This document shows, in pieces, positions 7,624 through 19,100 of a stretch of DNA of 64,000 bases; position 1 is the first letter of the stretch, and each line of letters starts with the position of its first letter. This DNA is from Entoloma clypeatum. Its lineage: Eukaryota; Basidiomycota; Agaricomycetes; Agaricales; Entolomataceae. The position numbers and the translations under genes are program-made. The stretch is taken from contig OY751493.1 in NCBI GenBank assembly GCA_963565915.1, positions 2,728,001-2,792,000 on the forward strand, read 5' to 3'. The notes under the pieces are model-generated. The model was not told where the DNA came from. It searched no databases and saw only the letters and a program-made list of their open reading frames with translations.

Positions 7624-9896
7624 TCAGAGCGATGTGAGCGGACCCGGTTTGTCGGGATAAGCGGAGTGAAAGTCAGAGACAAGCTCAGGGGCGTTTTCCA
7701 ATTCATTGGCTGGTAGCCAAGAGAATTCTTCATCAGTGTTTTCATATCCTAACCAATGGACGAAATATAGTAGCTTGCAGCTACGTCATCAGTCGATCTT
7801 TGAGTCGACTATTTCAGCGATCTCATACTCAAGTTCTCCGTCAATGTCAATCAGAGGAGGCGGAGGTTGGGTCCGATTCAGAATGGTGTTCAGAGTTGCG
7901 GGTTCAAGCATGGAGACATGGTAGACGGGGTGAACACCGCGGAATGTGTCGGGGAGTCGGAGGGTAAAGGAGTGTGTGCCAGGTTGTGCAATGATCTCGT
8001 ATGGTTCCAAGTACTTTTCTGAGAGTTTCTTGGATGGGCGTGTTGTGCGGAAGAACTGTGCTTTCACAAAAACCTGTTGTCCAACAGAAAATGTCGGAGG
8101 TGCGATCCGATTATTGTCGGAGGACTTCTGGTAACGTTGTTGAGCGTCGGAGATGGTGGCTTTCAGTTCTTGGTGAAGTTCGTCTAAGTCGGTCACGAAG
8201 GATCGGGCTCAGGAAGAGGCAAGGTCTCGTTCCAGGTGAACAGTAATGTTCAGATGGTAACCCTTGTTAACAAAGAAGGGAGATATGCCAGTGGTAGCAC
8301 TAGGTGCGTTGTTGTACGCAAACTCTGCAATCGGAAGGAGAGCGGACCAGTTGTCCTGTTGGTAGTTGCAGAATATCCACAAGTACTGTTCAAGGGTCTG
8401 GTTAGTGCGTTCAGTTTGGCCATCGCCTTTGGGGTGGTAACCGGAGGTGAAGTGGAGGGTCATGTTTAGAGCCTTTCCGAGAGATCGGAAGAATTGGGAG
8501 ATGAATTCGGGGCCGCGGTCAGAGGTGACATGTTCGGGAACGCCGTGTTTAGAGAAGACATGCAATACGAAGAGAACGGCAAGGTCTTCGGAGATGCAGT
8601 GAATTGTTGTTGTAATGAAAATACTTTGTTTCATTAATCGGTCAATGATAACGAGGATTGAATCAAAGTTGTCGGAGGTCGGAAGGGTCTCGATGAAATC
8701 CATTGAGATAGAATTCCAAGGACGTTTGGGGATCGGAAGCTGTTTGAGTAGGCCGTAAGGCTTGTGTCTTTGTGGCTTCAATCCCATGCAAGTGGTACAT
8801 GACTTGCAATAGTGTTTAATGAAATCTCGTATTCCGGGCCAGGTGTAATCACGCTGAATGAGGCTGAGTGTCTTGTTCTGACCTGGGTGTCCAGCAAGCA
8901 TATGATCGTGCTTGTGCTGTAGGACTCGGAGTCGGAGGTCGTCAGAGTCGGAAACGTATATCTGATCGTCATGTCGGAGGAAACCATCGGGGTCGAGAGA
9001 CCAGCGGGGTTTAGGATCTTTAGAAAGAGTGTCATAAAGAGTGTCGGAAGGGAGTGCTGTGAGTATGTCGTGGTGAAGCTTTTCTGTGTCCATGATAATG
9101 GTTGCACGGAGGATGGGCTCAAGGAGTTGAGTCGCACGAACTGAAGCAGAGAGCTGTTCTTGCGAAAAGACTGGTTGGAGGTTGGTCGGATTGATGTCGA
9201 CGTAGTCACTATTTCCCCCTTTAGGGTAGACATCCCAATGTCTGGTTAGAGAGTCAGGTTTAGTTCCCAATCGGCCGGGGCGGAATCGGATGACAAGGTT
9301 GAACTGAGAAAGGTATTCCGACCATCAGACTTGTCGGCGTGAAAGAACTTTGGTGGTGGCAAAATACTTGAGATTTTTGTGGTCAGTAACAATGTCAATT
9401 GGAGTACCGGAGCCTTCGAGGTAATGGCACCAAATTTTAAATGCTTCGTAGATGGCAAGAAGTTCCTTATCGTGGGTGTCATAGTTTACTTCGGGGGCCG
9501 TGAAGGTGCGGGAATGGAATGCGACGGGGTGGACTTCATTGTCGGAGGTGACTATCAACAGAATAGCTGCTAGGGCATAGTCAGATGCGTTGGTTTCGAC
9601 AATTATCGGAGAGTTGGGGATCCAGTGTGTCAGGATCGGAGCGGTGGTAAATGCCTTTTTCAGGTCATTAAAAGCGGTTCAAGCGTTGTCAGAGAACAGC
9701 CAAGTGGCATGTTTCCTGGTTAAACGAGTGAGTGGAATAGTGATGTTGGAATAGAATGGAATGAAACATCGGTAAAAGTTTGCAAAACCTAAAAAGGACT
9801 GGACGACCTTCACTCTGCGCGGTTCAGGCCAATCCTGAATAATCTTGACTTTCGCTTCCGACATTTTGAGTCCGTCGGGAGAAAGGATAAATCCAA
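7624..9896 (-). pseudogene. chromovirus pol 3' part: RT end, RNase H, integrase, chromodomain
   Basis: Read on the minus strand: the end of the RT domain ([21 protein letters not shown]), RNase H (DKELLAIYEAFK, DIVTDHKNLKYF), integrase with its zinc-binding H-H-C-C region (KHYCKSCTTCMGLK) and DDE core (SMDFIETLP, TSDRGPEFIS, GQTERTNQTLE), the GPY-type C-terminal module (EKYLEPYEIIAQ..VHPVYHVSML) and a chromodomain (YEIAEIVDSK..LLYFVHWLGY..ENTDEEFSWLP). TGA stops break it at 9679, at 9325 and twice in the chromodomain at 7786-7791; each would be Arg if CGA. The integrase frame (8209-9270) is otherwise open. Chromodomains guide insertion to histone-marked heterochromatin in this group. Confidence 0.9.
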
Positions 9897-9901
9897 GATA
9901 T
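9897..9901. other. target duplication GATAT, left
   Basis: GATAT at 9897-9901 is repeated at 21580-21584. Removing the copia array and one copy restores the chromovirus reading frame through EYLGF, which confirms the insertion point. Confidence 0.9.
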
Positions 9902-10211
9902 TCTTGAAGTTCCACCTGGGCACTAGCCACAGGTGTACTGAGCAACATAGCTACAGTGGAAGTACTCTACGATACCGCTATGGTCACTTACATGGTTTGG
10001 AGGGGGTAAGGCTAGTGAGAGCGGTTGAGGCTGGTGAGAGCAATGGAGCTGGTTAAGAGTCAAGAGACAACTTGTTGATATTGACAGTTTCCTGGTCTTA
10101 TATACCGTACTACTGTTTGTACCAACCAAATAAGTATGTAATCGAAGATGTGTAAAGGTCACGTGATATAATCTAATCTAATCTAATCTATGTGATGGAA
10201 AAGTTTCAACA
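9902..10211 (-). repeat. copia LTR1 (outer left)
   Basis: 310 bp, similar to the other three LTRs, with a TCTAATCTAATC microrepeat near one end. It is separated from LTR2 by the 22-bp segment CCCCCCCATATTTAGTACAT plus AC. That segment is the same polypurine-side sequence that follows LTR2, so a polypurine-tract/LTR unit has been duplicated. Confidence 0.92.
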
Positions 10212-10233
10212 CCCCCCCATATTTAGTACATAC

Positions 10234-10533
10234 TGTTGAAGTTCCACCTGGGCGCTAGCCACAGGTGTACTGAGCAACATAGCTACAGTGGAAGTACTCT
10301 ACGATACTGCTATGGTCACTTACATGGTTTGGAGGGGTAAGGCTGGTGAGAGCGGTTGAGGCTGGTAAGAACGATGGAGCTGGTTAAGAGTCAAGAGACA
10401 ACTTGTTGGTTTCCTGGTCTTATATACCGTACTACTGTTTGTACCAACCAAACAAGTATGTAATGAAGATATGTAAAGGTCACGTGATGTAATGTAATCT
10501 AATCTAATCTATGTGATGGGAAAAGTTTCAACA
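10234..10533 (-). repeat. copia LTR2, 3' LTR of copy A
   Basis: 300 bp, minus orientation, lacking the stretch TGATATTGACAG found in the other LTRs. It is followed on the plus strand by CCCCCCC (10534-10540), which on the minus strand is the polypurine tract AAATATGGGGGGG just before the 3' LTR, where plus-strand DNA synthesis starts. Confidence 0.92.
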
Positions 10534-10608
10534 CCCCCCCATATTTAGTACATACTTCTAAATACATCTTACTTTTTCCCACATATATATATAGGTACTC
10601 TGTTTTGC

Positions 10609-13600
10609 CTAGTTTTTTATCAATCCGAAGTACGGGATAAACTTGGAAAAGAGGATTTTTCCCAGATTCTTAGTTAAAAGGTCTGCAGGGTTGTTCACTC
10701 CTTCAATGAATTCGACCGTAATTATCCCTTCGGAGACTTTTTCTCTGACGAAGTGGAATCGCACGTCAATGTGCTTGGATCGCTTCTCAGTTACAGGGTT
10801 GGATGCGATAAAGATGGAGCTGTTGTTATCTCCGTAGATCGGTACTGATCCGATCTGCATTCCAAGTTCAGCAAGCATGCTTCTCAGCCATGTTGCTGCG
10901 CGACTGCAGTCTGATAACGCCATATACTCTGCTTCTGTGGAAGAGAGGGCGATGGTCTTTTGCGCCGATGATACCCATGTCACTGCTCCAGACGCCAGTG
11001 ATATGAAGAAGCCAGTGGTAGACCTCCTCGTGTTTTCATCTGACGCCCAGTCGGAGTCTGTGTATGCATAGATTCCTTTCCCTGAGTCGCCATCATACAT
11101 GATTGCTTAATTTTTTGTCGCCTTCAGATACCTGCAAATATCCCTAGCCACTTCTAAATGGCGTTTGGTGGGATTTGCAGAAAACTGCGACATTTTAATC
11201 ACAGCAAAACAGATGTCTGGTCTTGTTCCAATCATCAGATATAGAAGTGATCCGATGACAGATTGGTACTTTGATCGAAGTTCTGCATTGGGTTCATCGT
11301 CGGACACCATGGGTTTGTAGCCCGTAGAAAGTGGGGTATGGGTGGCATTAGATTCGCTCATCCCCATTTGTTCGAGTATTTTCTCAAGGTAAGGTACTTG
11401 ATCGATGAAGATACGTTTCCCGTGTTGCCTTATTTGGATAGAGAGAAATTCTTTCGGTTCCCCATCAGGCACAAGGTGCCCTAGGTCCCTACATTCCCAT
11501 GTGGTCATGAAGGCCTTCTTTTTCTCTAGCATGTATTCCTGGTTTGTGCCGAGAAAAGCAGAGTCGTTGACATAGATGACGGCGATTACAATTTCCCCGT
11601 TGGTACTTTTGTGAATGAACACTCCCGCATCGGAGTGAAGCCGGACAAAGCCGAGCTTTTTCATGGAGGAATCAAGTTCCCTCCACCAGGCTAATGCGGC
11701 CTGCTTGAGTCCATATAGGGCTTTGTATAGTCGGTACACGAGGTTTTCTTTCCCTTTTACTATATAGCCCTCAGGCTGTCGCATGTAAATTACCTCACGG
11801 AGTGTTCCATAGAGGAAGGCTGCTGAGACGTCCAAGAGTGTCATGAACCACCCTTCAAGGGCTGTCAATGCCAAAATCAATCGGACGGTCTCGTACCTCA
11901 CTACTGGTGAGAAGATTTGATCGAAATCAATCCCTTCTACCTGTGAGAAGCCCTTTGCAACCAGGCGCGCTTTCAGACGCCCGTCGGATTTTTCGTTGTA
12001 AACCCATTTGTTCCTTAGAGCTTTCCTCCCTGTAGGTAGGGGTACTAACTCCGTGATCACCCCGCGGCTTTTGAGCATGTCTAGCTCTTTTCGTTCTGCC
12101 GCATACCAATCTTCTTTGTTCGGAAGAGAGTATATGTCTTTGTGTGACATTTCGATGATGCCTACTTGGATGGAGATTGCCTCCATCAGGAGATCGTTCA
12201 TCCATGCCGTTTGACTGCCCAATCTACGTCTTCAATCCATTTTTTCAAGATCAGAAGCAGGGGTGTCTTCCCCATAGATGCTGTCTGGCATTCTCCAAAC
12301 TCATCGTTCCCTGATCAGTCGATCTGGTACTTGCTCGGGCTCTGGAGTGGGTACTCGTGGCTCGTCATCGGGCTCGCTACGCGGCAAATCATTGTCTGAT
12401 TCAGGGTGATCCTGTCCAGTGGGAACAGGGTCGTGAGGTTTTTCGAAATGACTGTCATTGTCATCGTTTCCGGGGATGAGGTCCTCAAACTCATCAGCCG
12501 GTTCTGGGTTTTCCATTTCTGGATGGTTTTCTGGCAAAGGGTCAATGTGGCATCTTGGGTACTTGCTTTCATCAAAGATAGCTTTCCCACCCATGAAAAT
12601 TGTATTAGTCTCAGGATCCATAAAACGGTATCCTTTGACCCCTGGCTTTGATCCGAGGTAAATCATCAATCGAGATCTAGACTCCAGGGAATTTCTACGT
12701 TTTTCTTTTGGGATATACACATATGCCTGACATCCGAAGACTCTGATGCTTGACATATCAGGGATCTCATTGGTCACCCTGAAGTAGGGGGTATTCCATT
12801 CGAGACGCTGCATGGGGGTTCTGTTGTAGAGAAAAGCTGCATGTTCCAAACAGAATTCCCACCACATAGGGGGTAAGCACGCGTCGAAGCGCAAGGCCTG
12901 AGATTTTTCCCACAGAGTTCAATTTATCCGTTCTGCTCTACCGTTCTGCTGGTGCTGATACGGGAGCGTGACATCGATCAGAATTCCATGATCGGCAAGT
13001 ACATCCTTGTATTCGTTGAACTCTCCACCTCCATCAACTCGCCATTTCTTAGGAGTGGCGGCAAATTGATTCTGGATCATTGCAAGGAATTGTCGTAGTG
13101 CCGTGACGGCATCTGACTTCTTCCTAAGCAAGACGACCCAGACGTGGGATGAAAAGTCGTCCAAAAACGTAAGGAAATATTTATATTTGTGGTATGATGC
13201 TGTGGATATCTGTTTGAGATCAGAATGGATCAGATCAAAGGTTTTTGTTGCCCTTGTTATCGAATTGGGATATGACTGATTTGGCATTTTTCCTTTGAGG
13301 CAACCTGTGCAACTTTCCTGTGATTTCTCACGTACTAGTGTTTCAGGTACCCCTTTGGTACTGGTGGGAATCTTTCGGAGTGCTTGATCATTTGGGTGAC
13401 CAAGGCGCTTGTGCCATGTTTCGACAGTGATTTCGCTTGAGATCACATGGATCTGATCATAGCGTATTTCAGTGTCTAACCAGTAAATGGTTTGACCAAG
13501 GATGTGGGGCGAGAACTGGATTTTGCTCAGCCCTTTGGAGATGTTGATTTCTCCACAAGTCCCGTCTACTTTGTAACCATGGTTAAGGAAGACGCCTAGG

Positions 13601-15407
13601 GACAATAGGTGTGTGTCCATGTCCGGGATGTAGAACACTGGTCTGAGAAGGTGGGTTTTAACTTCCCCATTTAGGGTGTGCCGTACTGGAACGGCCCCAA
13701 CTCCGAGTATTTCCAGTTTCTTCCCTTTGGCTGCAGTTTGGACAAATCGCTTGACCGTGAGAGGTCTATAATATGCAAAGTCCTTAAACTCATAGGTGAA
13801 GTGTAAAGAGGCGCCGGAATCTAATATCCATTGTGCGCGTTCTTTTTCCTTACAATGTGTACAAGAGGCGAAATGTTTAATATATTTTTTATGTAGATCA
13901 CTGCTAATGTGATCTACGCACTCTGTACTGGTACTGGCTAATATATTATACATCTGTTGAGAGGTATTATTAGCATTCCGCAATTGATAAGGTTCAAGAA
14001 AGGGTTTTGACGAACCGTCAAGTTCTATCTCATCCTCAAACACATCTGGCCCCATCCGTTCCTGGTCGATGTCCATCATCTTCAGTGATTCTTCTATCGA
14101 CGGGGCTATGCGACGCTGTTTAGCCGGCCTTTCATCAATGTCAGGAATGATGGTATCTAAGATACGGAGGTTTGACCCAGAGGGTTGAGCACCGATTTCT
14201 CGGGCAAGTCTTCGCACCCTCTCATTCTTTTTCCACACAGATGGCTTTCCAGAGGGAAGCCCGGTGTACTGAGAAGGAGGCGGGTTCATGCGTTGCAGGA
14301 GTGACTGCATTTTCTCTGACTCAGGTTGCGTGGTACTCGTAGTTTTCCCGCGGCCCGTTACAGTGGTGAAGGTAGGTGCATGATGAGGAGGGAGAGGGCA
14401 AGGGGCTCGTTGACGAGGAGGAAGGGGACAAGGAGCAGGACGACGAGGGGGCTGCTCAATGGCCGGAGCGATGAATTCGACCATCTCCTCGGTGCAGTCG
14501 GACTCGTTGTCCGCGTTGTTGGCACGTTTCTTCTGGTTGCGCCAGCGTCCCTTTCCCTTCTTCTTTTCAGAAGCGGTACTCGGGTCGGTCGAGTTAGTCT
14601 GCTCGTCAGTGTTGTTTCGCAAGGTACTCAGCACTGTCTGCTTTTCCCATTTGGGGTCTTGCCCCTTTCGCTTGGTCCCGGAGATTTTCCGGGCCTGCTC
14701 GTTGGACACCCGAGTAGACCCAATCGCATACTTGCGCCTGTACTCCGATACGATGCTGTCGGCGACGGCCTGCCATGTGAAGTCATCGGCGTCGTAGACC
14801 TGGAAGAGGGCGGTGGAGAGAGACGACCAAGCGTCAGGAATGGCGCTTGCCAGGATCATAGCCTGCATCAGATCAGGCACGACGAACTTCGCATCGCTGA
14901 GGCGAGCGAAGAGTGACCCGAGGCGCTCGATTTCCGGTACGGGGTCGCGACCCGACAGCTTGAAAGAGGCAGCGGCCTTGAAGTCGCCAAATATGGTGGC
15001 GGGGGAGATCTTCGAATATGCATCCTTCAACGACGTCCAGGCTTCCTTTGAGGTTGAGGCGTCCTTGATGTGCCTCCTGATAGCCTCGGAGACTTTGAGA
15101 CGGATGGAACCCAGAGCCATGTCGTCGTCTCTGATCCAGGCCTTCTTTCTTTGGCGAAGGCGGGATGGTCGACAGTGATAGTGACCGCCAGAGGTTGAGT
15201 CGCAGATGTCGCAGATGTCGAAGTGGCGGAGGCAGGGGTGGAGACCGTGACCGTAAAGTCCTTGATGTCGGGGCGCTCAATGTCGCCGGATACGAGGCGC
15301 CAGACTCCTTGATGGAGAAGGTACGACTTCATTTTTTCCGCCCAACTCTGGTAGTCGATGCCGTCGAAGATGGCGATGGAGTCGAGGGCGGAGCGAGAGG
15401 TAGACAT
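10609..15407 (-). pseudogene. copia copy A gag-pol, inactivated
   Basis: On the minus strand from 15407: gag (SALDSIAIFDGIDYQSW), frameshifted near 15130; protease (ILDSGASLHF); integrase with TWHKRLGHP..CTGCLKG zinc region and D..D..E core (DLIHSDLK, WRVDGGGEFN, NGRAERIN); RT (GRLKARLVAKGFSQ, YGLKQAALAW); RNase H (TDSDWASDENT, SSTEAEYMAL). In-frame TGA stops at 12919-12921, 12301-12303 and 12232-12234 and a TAA at 11107 break it. The RT catalytic box is YVND instead of YVDD, with the first Asp changed to Asn (codon 11576-11578). It cannot make an active polyprotein. Confidence 0.93.
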
Positions 15408-15755
15408 TGTAGATGAATCTAAAAAGGGTTCCCAATCAGTGATGTGTTATGAATATGATTCAAGAAAACAATTAAATGATTCCTTATGACATATTCCCTT
15501 TAGGAATAGCGGTCACGGGAAAACCCTTTATATGTCAGAAACGTATAAGGTGCGATCAACGTTTCCACATGGAGTGTACTAGGTCAATCCCCTTAGGGAC
15601 GTCTCATGACAGGTACTTGTCGTAATGACGTTCCCAGGTTCATATGTGAAGAAGTAAGACTCAGAACCTAGATCTTTCGATCGGTTCTTTTGCCAACCAG
15701 GGTAGAGTGGGCAGGTACTCGCTGTTGCCAGCGTTTCCCAAGTCCCTCTGCTATC

Positions 15756-15769
15756 CGGGGCCCATAACC
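15756..15769 (-). other. copia primer-binding site, copy A
   Basis: The minus strand reads GGTTATGGGCCCC directly after the 5' LTR end. This resembles the complement of the anticodon stem-loop of initiator tRNA-Met rather than a tRNA 3' end, as in Drosophila copia, which is primed by a half tRNA. The same sequence lies at 21256-21269 in copy B. Confidence 0.6.
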
Positions 15770-16078
15770 TGTTGAAGTTCCACCTGGGCGCTAGCCACAG
15801 GTGTACTGAGCAACATAGCTACAGTGGAAGTACTCTACGATACCGCTATGGTCACTTACATGGTTTGGAGGGGTAAGGCTGGTGAGAGCGGTTGAGGCTG
15901 ATAAGAGCGATGGAGCTGGTTAAGAGTCAAGAGACAACTTGTTGATATTGACAGTTTCCTGGTCTTATATACCGTACTACTGTTTGTACCAACCAAACAA
16001 GTATGTAATGAAGATATGTAAAGGTCACGTGATGTAATCTAATCTAATCTAATCTACATGATGGGAAAAGTTTCAACA
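15770..16078 (-). repeat. copia LTR3, shared by copies A and B
   Basis: 309 bp. It is the 5' LTR of copy A and the 3' LTR of copy B. On its left is the primer-binding site of A. On its right the polypurine tract expected for B is missing: the sequence jumps from CAACA to CATACTTCTAAATAC, lacking 17 bp that are present beside LTR2. Confidence 0.92.
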
Positions 16079-16126
16079 CATACTTCTAAATACATCTTAC
16101 TTTTTCCCATATAGGTACTCTTTCGT

Positions 16127-19100
16127 CTAGTTTTTAAGTAATCCAAAGTACAGGATAAACTTGCTAAAGAGGACTTTCCCCAGATTCTTAGTTAAAAGGT
16201 CTGCAGGGTTATTCACTCCTTCGATGAATTCGACCGTAATGATGCCTTTGGATACTTTTTCTCTGACGAAGTGGAATCGCACGTCAATGTGCTTGGACCG
16301 CTTTTCAGTTACAGGGTTGGATGCGATAAAGACGGAGCCATTGTTATCTCCATAGATCGGGACTGATCCGATCTGCATCCCAAGTTCGGCAAGCATGCTT
16401 CTAAGCCATGTCACTGCGCGACTGCAATCTGATAGCGCCATGTATTCTGCTTCCGTGGAAGAGAGGGCAATGGTTTTTTGCGCCGATGAAACCCATGTTA
16501 CTGCTCCAGATGCCAGCGATACGAAGTAACCAGTGGTGGACTTCCTGGTGTTTTCGTCTGATGCCCAATCGGAGTCTGTAAATGCGTAGATTCCTTTCCC
16601 AGAATCACCATCGTACATGATCGCGTAATTTTTTGTTGCCTTCAAATACCTGCAAATATCCCTTGCCACTTCTAAATGGCGTTTGGTAGGGTTTGCAGAA
16701 AATTGGGACATTTTGATCACGGCGAAACAAATGTCGGGTCTTGTCCCGATCATTAAGTACAATAATGATCCGATGACGGATTGGTACTTGGATCTGAGTT
16801 CCGCATTGGGTTCATCTTCAGACTTCATGGGTTTGTAGCCCGTCGGGAGTGGGGTATGGGTGGCATTAGATTCGCTCATCCCCATGCATGCGAGAATTTT
16901 CTCAAGGTAGGGTACTTGATCAATGAAGATCCTCTTCCCACGTTGCCTTATTTGGATAGAGAGAAATTCTTTTGGTTCCCCATCAGGGACTAGGTGGCCT
17001 AGGTCCCTACATTCCCATGTTGTCATGAAGGCCTTCTTCTTTTCCAGCGTGTATTCCCGGTTTGTGCCGAGAAAAGCAGAGTCATCAACATAAATGACGG
17101 CGATAACAGTTTCCCCTTTGGTACTTGTGTGAATAAAAACTCCCGCATCGGAGTGAAGCCGGACAAAACCGAGTTTTTTTCATGGAGGAATCGAGTTCCC
17201 TCCACCAGGCTAATGCGGCCTGCTTGAGTCCATATAGGGCTTTGTATAGTCGGTACACGAGGTTTTCTTTCCCTTTTACTATATAGCCCTCAGGCTGTCG
17301 CATGTAAATTACCTCACGGAGTGTTCCATAGAGGAAGGCTGCTGAGACGTCCAAGAGTGTCATGAACCACCCTTCAAGGGCTGTCAATGCCAAAATCAAT
17401 CGGACGGTCTCGTACCTCACTACTGGTGAGAAGATTTGATCGAAATCAATCCCTTCTACCTGTGAGAAGCCCTTTGCAACCAGGCGCGCTTTCAGACGCC
17501 CGTCGGATTTTTCGTTGTAAACCCATTTGTTCCTTAGAGCTTTCCTCCCTGTAGGTAGGGGTACTAACTCCGTGATCACCCCGCGGCTTTTGAGCATGTC
17601 TAGCTCTTTTCGTTCTGCCGCATACCAATCTTCTTTGTTCGGAAGAGAGTATATGTCTTTGTGTGACATTTCGATGATGCCTACTTGGATGGAGATTGCC
17701 TCCATCAGGAGATCGTTCATCCATGCCGTTTGACTGCCCAATCTACGTCTTCAATCCATTTTTTCAAGATCAGAAGCAGGGGTGTCTTCCCCATAGATGC
17801 TGTCTGGCATTCTCCAAACTCATCGTTCCCTGATCAGTCGATCTGGTACTTGCTCGGGCTCTGGAGTGGGTACTCGTGGCTCGTCATCGGGCTCGCTACG
17901 CGGCAAATCATTGTCTGATTCAGGGTGATCCTGTCCAGTGGGAACAGGGTCGTGAGGTTTTTCGAAATGACTGTCATTGTCATCGTTTCCGGGGATGAGG
18001 TCCTCAAACTCATCAGCCGGTTCTGGGTTTTCCATTTCTGGATGGTTTTCTGGCAAAGGGTCAATGTGGCATCTTGGGTACTTGCTTTCATCAAAGATAG
18101 CTTTCCCACCCATGAAAATTGTATTAGTCTCAGGATCCATAAAACGGTATCCTTTGACCCCTGGCTTTGATCCGAGGTAAATCATCAATCGAGATCTAGA
18201 CTCCAGGGAATTTCTACGTTTTTCTTTTGGGATATACACATATGCCTGACATCCGAAGACTCTGATGCTTGACATATCAGGGATCTCATTGGTCACCCTG
18301 AAGTAGGGGGTATTCCATTCGAGACGCTGCATGGGGGTTCTGTTGTAGAGAAAAGCTGCATGTTCCAAACAGAATTCCCACCACATAGGGGGTAAGCACG
18401 CGTCGAAGCGCAAGGCCTGAGATTTTTCCCACAGAGTTCAATTTATCCGTTCTGCTCTACCGTTCTGCTGGTGCTGATACGGGAGCGTGACATCGATCAG
18501 AATTCCATGATCGGCAAGTACATCCTTGTATTCGTTGAACTCTCCACCTCCATCAACTCGCCATTTCTTAGGAGTGGCGGCAAATTGATTCTGGATCATT
18601 GCAAGGAATTGTCGTAGTGCCGTGACGGCATCTGACTTCTTCCTAAGCAAGACGACCCAGACGTGGGATGAAAAGTCGTCCAAAAACGTAAGGAAATATT
18701 TATATTTGTGGTATGATGCTGTGGATATCTGTTTGAGATCAGAATGGATCAGATCAAAGGTTTTTGTTGCCCTTGTTATCGAATTGGGATATGACTGATT
18801 TGGCATTTTTCCTTTGAGGCAACCTGTGCAACTTTCCTGTGATTTCTCACGTACTAGTGTTTCAGGTACCCCTTTGGTACTGGTGGGAATCTTTCGGAGT
18901 GCTTGATCATTTGGGTGACCAAGGCGCTTGTGCCATGTTTCGACAGTGATTTCGCTTGAGATCACATGGATCTGATCATAGCGTATTTCAGTGTCTAACC
19001 AGTAAATGGTTTGACCAAGGATGTGGGGCGAGAACTGGATTTTGCTCAGCCCTTTGGAGATGTTGATTTCTCCACAAGTCCCGTCTACTTTGTAACCATG

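Noticed and set aside
14326..14916. 196-codon plus-strand frame inside copia copy A (repeated at 19845-20342)
   Set aside because: It is antisense to gag-pol in a codon-biased region, with no motif, and is present in both copies only because the sequence is duplicated.
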